Positions 32,442-42,655 of a DNA stretch of 64,000 nucleotides are shown here, one piece after another (position 1 is the stretch's first letter; the number at the start of each line of letters is the position of its first letter). The notes beneath the pieces were generated by a model, which was given only the letters and a program-made list of their open reading frames with translations, was not told the origin of the DNA and did no database searches. Position numbers and translations under genes: made by a program. Origin of the DNA: Actinernus sp. WN-2022 (taxonomy: Eukaryota > Cnidaria > Anthozoa > Actiniaria > Actinernidae); NCBI GenBank assembly GCA_030867875.1, contig JAOWCC010000577.1:154806344-154870343 (forward strand), in the 5' to 3' direction.

Positions 32442-34656
32442 ACTCGGGCCAGGCCTTTGGCCGGCACGAGTTATAAATCGCAAGTGTTTATTTTCCATGT
32501 TGCGAGTTGACTCAACACGTGACAGGATGAACCAATCAGATTCGATATCGCTCGGGATACTGCGGGACGCTGCGGGTCGTCATTTGTTTTTCACTGTGTT
32601 AATTAAGTGGTCTGTCGCGGAGGAAATTTCTCTCAAATTTGGAGTCCCTTCTCTCAAATGTAAGCAGCTTAATGTTCTATTTAACTTCATTTGTGGAAAA
32701 ACCTTCCAACAGGCTCAGGATATTTCAACTGGCGAACTTGTTGGAGCCGAAGGACGTTTTTTCCCCAGAGATTTTAATATTCGACACGACGAAGACACAC
32801 GACGCGAATACAGTGGCCACAAACACATAGGGAAGTTTTGCTGAAATCGAAAGTTTGTTCGATGGAAATGGCAAGGTGTTAAGTTTTTCTAGGAGGACTT
32901 TGGATGGGAATTTCTCACATTTTACGAAAGGATTAGGAACTAACTGGCGCTCCTAAACGCACGTGGCATGACGTGGTGAAATGACATGTGTAAGTAAAAC
33001 ACACATAAAACTTACCAGGTTGCGTTGTTACTCGGGCTGCCTGTGGCAGCACCGAGTCTTAAAATGCAAGTCGTTTTTTTTTTATTTAATTTTTTTATTT
33101 CATGTCAGACGGATTCTGCGCATGCGTTAAAGGTCAAATTCAAACCAATCAGATTGCACTGTGCTGGTCACGCAACAATCGCCAGGTTAATGTATTTACA
33201 TAAGTGAATACAGTAAATCAAAATGGTCGACCCGCGAGGGCGAAAGCCTTCCAACAGGCTCAGGATATTTCAACTGGCGCTCTTGTTGACCATAAAAATA
33301 CATGAACAACCAGGAGCCGTAATACATTCGATCAGCGCTGTTTGGACAGATCCAATGTACATTTAGAAACGTAAGCGAAATACAATATCCAAACACGTTT
33401 GGATATCAACGGGTATCGAATTATAATCAAAGGTTAGATCTCGTCAGGCGCGCTCAGATAAGAAAGTTCAAAGCTCTCAGACTAGGCGAGACAAGGAGAT
33501 ACCACTTTCGTGGGCGGTCTTGTACAGCTAAGGCATGTTTTACGACAGAATAACCAGAGTCTTTCTACTGGATTGAGAGCTCGAGACATTATACATGTCG
33601 GCTAATATGGGGAAAACTGAAACAAAAAATGAACTTTGACGGCAGAAACCCTCAATTGAGCCAAGCGGAATATTTACATGATCCGCTAAGATTGTTACAA
33701 ATCTTAGTTAAGCAGATGTTTTCAGTGTGTGCCAACTGAAATGCGGCAACTACACGAACAAGAAGCATGAACTGCCAGCAACGAGAGAGGAAAAAGTATT
33801 TGAAATGCACAGCGCTAGCTGAAATAGGGCATATATATAATATCTGAGACTTTAAATTAGGTTACTGTGAAGAGGATCAAAATTCAAGTTTTGTAGCTTG
33901 AGACTGTCTTCTGCCGTGACTCGTGAGAGAAATTGGAAAAGATCTAGCTGTTTCATTCAGACACTGGCAAATTTATTGAAAGCTACGGGCTTACTTTATG
34001 AGATTATTTTTCATTGTGGAATGAAAGGAAACAGGTTAGCTGAAAGTTAAGTTCGAGGTAGGCTTCGACTTTCATTCCGATTCAGTGCATATGTGCACGA
34101 AGGTGGGTGCTGTCAACAACACTACCAAAAGATCCAAAACGAAAGTTCAGTTACGTAAGTACTGTAAGTAAACTCTTTTTGATTTGAATAAATTTCCTCT
34201 CAGTTTGTCTGTTAATGTACTTTTCCTTCTAATTATCGCTTTATTTAACATCTGTGATTTAGAGTATGCGTACCTCAGAATAAATTATTTGAAAGGTCAA
34301 CTGAATTCTTGTGTCGATAAGCGCAAATTGTTTTGTGAAACAGTCTGTGTATATGAGAAGCGGCTTAATAGAAGAGCTTTCACATTTATAGGAATTACAA
34401 TTTTTTTTCTTGCTATGAAATTTATGTTTCATTTCACATTTATTCATACAGTTTTAGCCGGACATTTCCCCGAGTTTTTGATCTATTTTCAATCAAATTC
34501 AAAGTCTGAATATGTCATTGTATTGCATTTATACACTTGAATTGCCAGTATTCTGTTTTTCGAATCCTGCGTTATCATAGTCATGCCATAAAAGCGATTA
34601 ATAGACCAGTCTGTTTTTTTTGACGTTCTCACTGGCGAATTAAAGCACGACTTGAT
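32442..34656. other. Intergenic, repeat fragments only
   Basis: TCCAACAGGCTCAGGATATT occurs twice (near 32,706 and 33,248). ACTCGGGCTGCCTGTGGCAG at 33,030 recurs inverted near 46,090. Open stretches at 32,497-32,844 and 34,184-34,540 lack recognisable domains. Confidence 0.5.
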
Positions 34657-34730
34657 ACTAAGAGGATTTCAAATGAAAGTGTATTTCATCTTCAATCTCA
34701 TGTGGCCCGAGTGAAAGCCCAGATGGGCTC
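34657..34730 (+). repeat. Interspersed repeat, inverted copy at 43,826-43,900
   Basis: About 75 bp, including TCAAATGAAAGTGTATTTC and GCCCGAGTGAAAGCCCAG, is found in opposite orientation 9 kb away with hardly any change. It is part of a mobile element of undefined extent. Confidence 0.8.
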
Positions 34731-34742
34731 TTTCTATGCCGT

Positions 34743-34886
34743 GGTTGACACGTCTATGAACACTGTTGAGTTATAGAAGCTACATGCTCAGTTACGTAAA
34801 GGTATTGTCGATGCAACTCGACTATACCTTTACGTAACTGAGCATGTAGCTTCTATAACTCAACAGTGTTCATAGACATTTCAACC
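34743..34886. repeat. 144-nt near-perfect hairpin
   Basis: The long stem runs from GGTTGA at 34,743 through GTCTATGAACACTGTTGAG to GTCGA. A six-base loop (TGCAAC) and the complementary strand to TCAACC at 34,886 follow. The only flaws are a 3-base internal mismatch and one T-T. It could be the end of a MITE or a small-RNA precursor. Confidence 0.85.
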
Positions 34887-35789
34887 ACTCATAGAAAGTT
34901 GATTGACTTTTGGCAGTAACGGCTTGCCATACCCAGTGATCGAAAAAAAAACGAGTGGAAATCACGTTTCGTTACTGATAAATTTCAGCCTCCTTCAAGA
35001 TGTAGAAAATGAACTCTAGCACTAATATTTGGAAAATCACCACTCTACTCGAAAATAAAACTGCATGCAGATCTAGATAGATGACTTTATTTCACATTTA
35101 GAACGACAACCCTAAATATTCACAAGGGATATAATATTCAATTTTAAATAAGCTATTAGCGAACTATCATACAATAGCACCTGTGCTCTGACAGTGCCGG
35201 AAGTTGGAAATAATATTATCAGTCCATGAATCCTACTGAAAAGCATTGATTTCTAAAAAAGGTCAAATGTATGGGTTGGTAAATCCTACTAAAAATAATT
35301 GTTTTCTAGAATACAAAAAAACACATCTCAATTAATATTGTAATATTTTTGAGCAAGTTAAGTTATGCGAAAGTTGGTTTATTATAATTACGGAGGCATA
35401 AACAAAACCTCGTGATTATAAACTGCAATAATCAAGTTGTATGTATTTCACAAGGACCTCCGCCTTTGAAAACTAAAATTTAAACAACATAAATGAATTT
35501 CTAGTCAGGAAAGTATTTGCCCTTATCATATATTAAACAAAATGTCTCGATTCTGTTGGCTGATAGTAGTACTATTTTACTAGGCCCCATATTGTATCTC
35601 TAAATCGAAAACAAACAAAATAAAATCGTACTGACGCGGTAAACTTGTTCACAGTCATGATTTGGTAAAGGAAGTGTTGTTTCCAAAAATTTCAGAATGT
35701 TTCTGCGCTGTGGTTTCGGCAAAAACACGAATAACAATATTTCATGGTGCTTTGATTTTCTCGGTATCCGAAGATTCAAGTAGATTAAA
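34887..35789. other. Intergenic, no feature seen
   Basis: AT-rich sequence without supported genes or complete repeats. Confidence 0.55.
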
Positions 35790-35969
35790 GGCCCGTTCAA
35801 ACGGATCCAACATGTTGGGCCAACATCATCCCCCGTTTGAACATCCTGTTGGACAATCTCGGATGATGTTTGAAACTAGTTAAACTTTTCATTCAACATG
35901 GTCCAACATTCTTTTGTTATCGTGATTGATGAAGCATGTTCCAACATGTTGGATCCGTTTGAACGGCTA
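35790..35969. mobile_element. MITE, TIR GCCCGTTCAAACGGATCC
   Basis: The left GCCCGTTCAAACGGATCC and right GGATCCGTTTGAACGGC ends are inverted, with CCAACATGTTGG palindromes near each end. A related but different element with CCAACATTGTTGG-like words lies at 46,930-47,093. Confidence 0.82.
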
Positions 35970-36077
35970 TCCCAACAATGTTGGACTTGCGCACGCACAC
36001 TTTATTGGTCATTCGCACTGTATCCATGGAGATTTGATATTGTTTACTAACAGACGATTTTGGCGATCATTTGCACC

Positions 36078-36260
36078 ATGATGGCAGAGAGTCAAGTACT
36101 TTCAGAAGATTTTGAGCAGGAAAACAGGAGTAGAACTCCTACAAATGGAAAAAGGAAGGATGTAAACACAGGGAAAGAAAAGTGCAAGACCAGAAAGTGG
36201 TCAGACGCCGAAGTCGACGAACTGCTAGATCTGCTAGAAGAGAGTTTGCCTCTCATATGG
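36078..36260 (+). CDS. Myb/SANT-like DNA-binding protein, first coding exon
   Basis: Two adjacent ATGs (36,078 and 36,081) open a frame that runs to a donor TATGG/GTAAAT at 36,260 (phase 0). The product starts MMAESQVLSEDFEQENRS. After a lysine-rich linker (KRKDVNTGKEKCKTRK) it enters WSDAEVDELLDLLEE..PLIW, the first helix of a Myb/SANT-like (MADF-related) domain. Such proteins bind DNA in the nucleus; in cnidarians many derive from or accompany Harbinger-type transposons. The exon ends at the conserved tryptophan and the next bases are intron, followed at once by a MITE remnant (36,300). No second exon was found downstream, so the gene may have a long intron or be dead. Confidence 0.5.
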
Positions 36261-36299
36261 GTAAATAACGATCCCGGAATCCTTTGCGATACATGTTTT

Positions 36300-36492
36300 G
36301 CAGGATACAGTCACGTGCTGATATAATACTTCGCTAACGAATGAAGTTCGTGATCCCCATGGGAAAGGCGTTGCCATGGATGCTGTATGGCAAGCTATCT
36401 TTAAAAACGCTGTTTTAGAAAGATCGACAATTGATTGGAGATGGAAAGTAGCATTTACAAACAGGTTTTACTAATAATACTACTCAGGCCGG
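36300..36492. mobile_element. MITE fragment, CAGTCACGTGCTG family
   Basis: It shares AGGATACAGTCACGTGCTGA, CCATGGGAAAGGCGTTGCC and ACAAACAGGTTTTACTAATA with the elements at 13.07 and 52.32 kb but lacks the right terminal repeat. It holds a single copy of the unit amplified at 13.1 kb. Confidence 0.75.
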
Positions 36493-37180
36493 CAACTCTC
36501 TCGGCTCGGTCATTATTTCTTACACTATTTTTTGTTTCATTTAAATCACGTTTGTTCAACTATTAATTAACAATGTTCATATTGATAATGCCTGCCTGGT
36601 GTTTGTCTTTATTGTTTTAAGTGTGTCCTGTAATGTTTTTCACAAGGTAAGCGGAGGTTGACACGAAAGCCAACAGGCTATTTCAGCTTCTGCGCACTTC
36701 CATCCATTGTATTTTATATTAGTATTGTCTCTCGTTTCTTCTTACTTTTTCTCTTTCCACCTAATTGTAATATTCATAAGAAAAGTGCAAATGAAAATAA
36801 AGGTATACAAAAAGTATTCAATGGTATGATGTCGCAAGCATTGGTGCATTTCCGTATGATAATATGCACTAACGTAAAATTCCGAATATAAGCGGTCCAG
36901 CTAAAACAATTCATAAGGTGTCTTGATTCCCGTTTATATTCGATGCCCGCTTAACATCGAGCCTGAGTCGCTAATGTTCGGCTCAGGATTTTCGTTAGTA
37001 ATCAGGATAAACCTGGGTTTTAAGGCTAAAAGATGTGGCCGGACAGAGGAATTAAAATACATTAAAATCTGAATAGTGCTGCTAGTCACTATAATCATAC
37101 TGATACGCAAATTATATAACAAAAATATTTACCGCCAAAAAGTAGAACAGTAACACCAGTTAACATAGAAATATAGGCAG
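36493..37180. other. Intergenic, no feature seen
   Basis: AT-rich. No second exon of the Myb/SANT-like gene could be recognised here. Confidence 0.5.
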
Positions 37181-37189
37181 TGACATATG

Positions 37190-37365
37190 TGGCCTGCGTT
37201 GCAGGCGTTTTGGGGTATTTTTTCGCCAACTATCGCGGCCATCGAAAACCGCCGCCATCTTGCCGTAACGAGGTCCCAGCTCTCCCTCTAGGCCAAGATG
37301 GCGGCGGTTTTCGATGGCCGCGATAGTTGGCGAAAAATCCCCAAAAACGTCTGCTACGCAGGCTA
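37190..37365. mobile_element. Mutator-like MITE, 9-bp duplication TGACATATG
   Basis: The ends TGGCCTGCGTTGCAGGCG and its inverse CGCAGGCTA enclose long arms with CGCCAACTATCGCGGCCATC and a short loop. TGACATATG occurs at 37,181-37,189 and 37,366-37,374. The 9-bp duplication fits Mutator-like transposases. Confidence 0.92.
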
Positions 37366-37679
37366 TGACATATGATACTCATTTCGATTGCTTTAGTCTT
37401 TGAGTATAAATATCTGAAAACCACTTAAACACAAAAATCGAAATGTTGCAATGGCACATGGCCGCATATATTCGGTACCGGCTTTACCCAATCAGCAAAT
37501 ATTTTCTCTCCCGCGTGATTGGTTGAATGCATCACATGACCCGATATTTTCTCTCGGCGAGCTGGAAATATCAGCGAATACACCCCCTGTGAGCGTATAA
37601 ACGCGCGTCAAAGAAAATATTTGAAGGATGATAACAACAATAACCTACGATACATTGTGGCGTCGAAATGTGCCCTGAT

Positions 37680-37766
37680 ATTTGTCCTTGGACATTATCT
37701 GATCCTCGAAGCTCGAGCTTCTCGGGAACTGTTCTCTTCTCGGATCAGATAATGTCCGCGGACCAT
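37680..37766. repeat. Inverted repeat around GGACATTATCTGATCC
   Basis: TTGGACATTATCTGATCC pairs with GGATCAGATAATGTCCG about 40 bases on, with a palindromic AAGCTCGAGCTT in the loop. This is part of a MITE. It is followed by three repeats of TATATTCGGTAC (about 37,785-37,840). Confidence 0.7.
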
Positions 37767-37840
37767 AAATAGGTTATGGTATTTATATTCGGTACTGGCT
37801 TATATTCGGTACCGACTTATATTCGGTACTGGCCTATATT

Positions 37841-38350
37841 CAGAATTTTACGGTAATATCAAAATATTACGCAATCTCGGGCATTATGTTTCATTTAATA
37901 TGCACTTTCATTAAATACATTAACGTTATTACCACTAGCTACTACAGTAAAGGTACGGATGACACACGCTGCAACTTTGCCGGCAAAGACGAAACTGCAA
38001 CGTGAAATGGTTGCGAGCCATTTTCAGTAGCCAACTCGAAAGCTATATGCTACTTTGGCTTCTGTGCACAATTGATTTTCCTCAAATATATACTTTTATT
38101 ATATATTATTATGTTATACTTCTACCTTCTATATATTCTCCCATCTTACTGTAAATAATGAGAACGTGCTAAAATTAATTTGAACTTGAACTTGAATTCA
38201 TGCAACGTTGCAGAAATGTTGCAGCGTCTGTCAATCCCTTTCCAAAACAACTGCCAGTAATGTTGCACGCAATGTTTCAGCGTGAGTCCGTACCTTAATA
38301 GTCGATTGAGATTCTTTATATATGTTTTGTGTTGCATTTTGGTGCTTTAC
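37841..38350. other. Intergenic, no feature seen
   Basis: AT-rich with a few ATGTTGCA words. No gene or complete repeat. Confidence 0.55.
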
Positions 38351-38479
38351 CTGAATTCATAAATGCTTTGATTTCTTCGTCAGTGATGACAGCCCGCCAT
38401 AATGTGAGGCCATACATCTGTAGACTCTGCCCAGACGCATTTTTGGTAGAGTTGCCAATCAGCAATCGCGTGTAGCACT
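38351..38479 (-). CDS. LamG domain tail exon (second locus)
   Basis: It reads CYTRLLIGNSTKNASGQSLQ then MYGLTLWRAVITDEEIKAF and ends at a good donor TTCAG/GTAAAG (phase 1). LLIGNST and the W..xIT.EEI block are the usual last strands of a LamG/ConA-like domain. The acceptor is near 38,480-38,484 (CTCCAG region); the exact base is uncertain. It lies downstream, on the minus strand, of the damaged LamG exon at 39,865-40,142, as expected for one gene copy. It may be part of a pseudogene or of an exon array shared with the gene at the left edge. Confidence 0.6.
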
Positions 38480-39524
38480 CTCTGGAGATACCGCCTCAAC
38501 CGTTATTCTATAAAAAAAACAATAAGGAATAAAGTACCCTACTAGACAGAGCTTCCCCTCTCTCCAGAGGAAAGGAAGACCCTCTGCATGCAACCGTCCC
38601 CGACCGTGGACAAATAAATTACAAAGGAAACTGTCTAATTGGTTTAAGATTTACGCATGACATATATAGTTCAAACGCTGGTTGTTTACGAGTCTGTCAA
38701 TCAGAATATCAGCGAATACACTCGAGGCTTGTTTACGAGTCAGCCGATCATATCCACTGGATCGTTGTGCGTCCACGCTTGGGGCACTCGTGAGCCATCC
38801 AAAGAACTTCATGTCAGTTCCTATTTTTTCCGCGTCCGTTCTCACATTTTTATTGGGAATTTATTGTTTATATTCTTACGATCGCCCCGATCATGGAATG
38901 CTCATGACAATTCATATCAGAAAGAATCTTCGAAATGAGGACGAAAACCCAAAGAAGTAAATCCTGATGACAACTGCAGATTCTGTTGCTGCATCTTGAT
39001 TGATACAGCGCTGGGGAGTATCAGTAAATCTTCATTAGAGAAGAAAGTCCAGAACTGATTTTGGAAGAGGCTTGAGAGTCTACGTGACCGGACTCGCGCA
39101 ACGGGTGGGAATAGAGCCTAGAACTCAGGAGCTGTTTACCATAATGGGCGTAGAACTTTTATTATAAGTTTACAAATGAATCCGTGTTTTGGAGAAATAC
39201 ACTAGAAAACATCGAAATTGTCGAACCGGAATATGACCGGAGTTAGCGCCAGTTACTCCAGAAGTTTCACACAGGCGAGCCTTCATTAGAAAAATACACT
39301 GCTATACCCTCAAGACAACGCTGACAAAGCAAAATACGTGTCATTCAGAAAGCGCACGTTTCTCTATTAATCTCTGATTGGTTGTCTGTTGAAAGTTGTT
39401 TAAGTGGGCGGAACTCCAAACCTTTCCCTCCACCTCTCCTTTTGTGCTGTTACGCAGGTTAAAGTTATTCAGTTAACTCTAATAGTTTTCTAAAATTGCG
39501 GCCTAGTGAACTGAACCAAGCGAG

Positions 39525-39790
39525 TTTAAGTAAGAGAGGGAATATTGTAGCGTACGGTGTGCGATGATAATGTCGAATAAAATCAATTTTTAGTAACCGG
39601 AAGTAGCTGAAGCAAAGTGCGCGATCTAATAGCGCGAAAGGGCACGAAAATATTTTGCCGCCATGAGATTGTTGTCGCGCACTCGCGCACTTGCTTTAGC
39701 TCAACTGCTTCCGGTTACTAAAAGTAGATTATATTCGACATTATCGTCGCACAAGCACGCGTATTAGAGATTCTCTCTCTTACTTGTGCT
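39525..39790. mobile_element. Foldback element with CCGGAAGTAGCTGAAGC arms
   Basis: The arms pair over about 110 bases each: TAAGAGAGGG.. with ..TCTCTCTTAC, GATAATGTCGAATA with its inverse, and AGTAACCGGAAGTAGCTGAA with TCAACTGCTTCCGGTTACT. The arms are imperfect. The element lies within the damaged LamG locus. Confidence 0.75.
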
Positions 39791-39864
39791 CTCTTAACTG
39801 AACATTAAGGTTTGGACATGGCACTAGTTATCAGCCACGAGGCTACCATATCAAAATGTTAGTG

Positions 39865-40142
39865 TCAAGCCTTGGACATGTGACTTACAACGCTGGAAGG
39901 TGATTGTCCAGTGAGTGTCCCATTCTCATAGTACTTAATGCCAGCCGTACTAGTCCACGTGAATGTCACGTGATACCAGTCTTCAGGTATACTGCCCAGC
40001 TGTAGTATCCATTTCCTCGTAAGTGCATTGACTTGAATGACATAGCTGAGACTGTTTGAAATTGATTGGAAGTGGCTGTACATAGTGAATTATTTTCCTT
40101 CATGACCAGACTTGATTATGTAGCTCCTTTCTGTTGTCAATT
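39865..40142 (-). pseudogene. LamG domain half exon with nonsense changes (second locus)
   Basis: This is closely similar to the exon at 1-316: acceptor TATATTGCAG (AG at 40144-40143), phase 1, then LTTERSYIIKSG, LSYVIQVNALTRKWILQL, EDWYHVTFTWTS and YYENGTL. After KSGHEGK an in-frame TAA occurs and nine bases are missing compared with the first copy. Further stops follow after VVSHMSKA. The exon therefore cannot encode an intact LamG half. With 38,351-38,479 it suggests a duplicated, decaying relative of the LamG/TLDc gene. No TLDc or LamG N-half exons of this copy were found upstream. Confidence 0.75.
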
Positions 40143-41729
40143 CTGCAATATAGAAAGATGGCCTTTTTTAGCTTTTGAGTTTGAGGAAGTATAAATCAAG
40201 CAAACGAGGTCATATCATTTGCTTGGTCTACACCTTTAATGCGCGTTATGATTGGTTTGTGAAACTGTAGACCATAGAAATGACGTCATGTCCATGTGTC
40301 TATGAGAACTGAAAATAGAAATGGAGGAAATGCCAAATTTGAATTGGACTTTCGCAGTATTTGTTCAGATAAATTTGACAGAACTAAAGGATGCCACAAT
40401 GCAGTATTGGGGAGAACTAAAAAAGACTGACTAGCTTCCCTCAGCGGCAAGGAGCTTGTGTTAAGGTTATGCATTTCGCTCAATACTCATGAAGCAAGTG
40501 CTTCCACTCACTACTTTTCAAGGCCTCGAGCCTGCATCATTTTTTCTTACAGAACATGGAGAACCATGGCATCTTCTAATTGTTAAATACAAGGTGATAA
40601 ACGAAGTAGCGACTGGTAGGATGACTATCCTGCGTCGGTAAGGGAGAGCACTGGGTTTCTTAGTTAATAAAATTGTTCACCGTTGTGAAAAGAGTTTCGT
40701 GTCCGATATAGAAGGCGAAAAGGGTATTGTTGTTAGAAATGCTGTGAGATATTCATCAACAGAAGATGGAGTTACGGTTAGCTGTAGTACTATTTACAGG
40801 ACAAGTATGGTGGGCACGGCACTCCTAAATGTCAGGTACGGCCGTGCACCCCTTAGTTTTGAGTGTAAATGGAATTGTCCCAGGTATGCGTGCTTGGGGT
40901 GCTGAGATGCTGTGAAAAGGAGTCCCTGTCCACCTGTTTCTAGCGCCATGCTCAAGTTAGCAGTGCCATGCCCACAATGCTTGTCATGTAAACCGGACTT
41001 GTGCGGCTCCACACCGTGGCAAAACGGTATGCTCCGCTGGTCAAAAGAACGAAGGCTCTGCTATCAAATACAAATTACAGAGGGTTTCAACTTTTTTAGT
41101 AAATAAAACGCATAAAGAAGGCTGTATACTTAAGCCAAAACGTCGGGAATTTACGGTTAATTAAAGCCCCAATATTAACATTTTATATTGTCATAATCTA
41201 GAAGACGGGCTAAGCAATTAACCTTTTCGATATATAGCGCCTCTGCTATAAAATTCGATCTACATGGAAATACATGTATAGTAATGCTCGAGCATGCTTT
41301 CATTTGTAAGAAAATCATGTACGCTGAACTCGTCTTTTAGACAATGAAATTGTGTGTTCTTTGGATGCTCCCGTAATTTATATTATAATAGGGTTAATAA
41401 AATAACACCGAAAATGGGTGCCCGGATTGGGAGAAAGCTGTGTTTCTATACATGTAACTCTCTTAAATATACTCACTTTGAAATCACTCGGTCCACTGTC
41501 AGTGGTGTTTCCTGCAAATTGATTGGTTAAAAGCAGCAGTGATTTCAGGCCAAATCGCATCATTTCGTGTCTGTACAATAATCATGTAGCTATATATAGC
41601 TATAACTATTAAATATCAGTAGCTTCATGATTTAATTCATCAACTCAAATTAAATGGGTTAGGGTTTCTCCAAGCACATGCCCAGCCTGAACAATCATTG
41701 TAAATTGATCATTGGAAAACCAATTGATC
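40143..41729. other. Intergenic, no convincing feature
   Basis: On the minus strand a 35-base candidate micro-exon (41,477-41,511; ACCAATCAATTTGCAG acceptor, GTGAGT donor) encodes only TTDSGPSDF-like residues and is unsupported. Other short open stretches show no domain. Confidence 0.45.
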
Positions 41730-41739
41730 AATCAAAAGG

Positions 41740-41917
41740 CAGCCTGTGCAGCAAGTGCAGGGGGAATGGGGAAGAGGGGGGAGAGGAGGAGGGGAGGGGG
41801 GAGAGGAGAGGGGGAAGAAGGGGGAGAGGAGGGGCCTCCTCTCCTCTTCCCCTCTCCTTGTTCCCTCTCCTCTCTTTCCCCCTCTTCCTCATTCCCCCTG
41901 CGCTTGCTATGCAGGCT
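41740..41917. mobile_element. Mutator-like MITE with polypurine/polypyrimidine arms, 10-bp duplication
   Basis: The ends CAGCCTGTGCAGCAAG and CTTGCTATGCAGGCT enclose a purine-only stretch (about 41,760-41,832) followed by its pyrimidine complement. AATCAAAAGG flanks both sides (41,730-41,739 and 41,918-41,927). The TIR type matches 37,190-37,365. The mirror-like purine arm may favour triplex or G-rich structures. Confidence 0.9.
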
Positions 41918-42027
41918 AATCAAAAGGTTATGATGAATGTGCATTTCATAATGACTGTTGCCCATAAAGAAGATAGGTCAATGCAGGAATGCATTCAAGG
42001 TGGTGAGCGATTGTGGGCAGTTAACTA

Positions 42028-42425
42028 ATCGATTGTTATTGATAATCGATAAAAATCGATAATTACAAAAACCTTCATCATCGATTGTTCATCGATTATC
42101 AATAGAGTGGTTATCAGTTGAGTGTAGTGAAACCAAACGCAAATTACCCACAGCCAGCCAATCATAGGAGCGAGTAATCACAAGTAACTCATAAATGGCT
42201 TCCCTGTGAGCCAATCATGACAGACCAAAGCAAAACCAAAACCAATTTGCGTTTGGTTTTACTTTGGATTTTGATTGGTTGGTTTATTTTCTCAGCCAAT
42301 AGGAGAGCTTAGTAAACGCAAAACCAAAACACTTCCAACACTCAATTGAAATCCGCTCTATCAATTGATTAATTGTTATTGACAGTTGTTATCGATTTAT
42401 ATTGATCATCGATTTCATCGACTGT
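42028..42425. repeat. ATCGATT-rich inverted block
   Basis: Words such as AATCGATTGTTATTGATAATC cluster at both ends (42,028-42,110 and 42,356-42,425). Between them AACCAAACGCAAATT and AATTTGCGTTTGGTTTT are inverted. The whole is a diffuse inverted repeat, probably an old transposon. Confidence 0.6.
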
Positions 42426-42489
42426 TCAAGCCATTTACATATGGAAACCAAGGGGCTTGCATTTGAGAACACAAAATGATTTCAACGGG

Positions 42490-42655
42490 GGAAGTGATAT
42501 ATCCTCTGAAAAAGAGATATATCCCCTGAAAAAAGGATATTTCCCTTTTGGGGGAAGTTTCAGGGGATATATCCTTTTCAAAAGGGGTTATTTCACTTCA
42601 CGAAAAAGGGATATGTCCCTTTTAAAGGATATATCCCCAGGGATATATCCCCAAT
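42490..42655. repeat. Cluster of GGATATATCC palindromes
   Basis: At least seven versions of GGATAT(A/T/G)TCC lie within about 165 bases, separated by A-rich or G-rich spacers. Neighbouring copies can pair with each other. No coding content is credible here. Confidence 0.75.

Noticed and set aside
34184..34540. 118-codon frame with hydrophobic segments
   Set aside because: It begins at a non-ATG codon in AT-rich DNA where hydrophobic frames arise by chance; there is no splice or family support.
41678..42028. Glutamate/arginine/glycine-rich open frames
   Set aside because: They are made by the purine/pyrimidine arms of a MITE on both strands.
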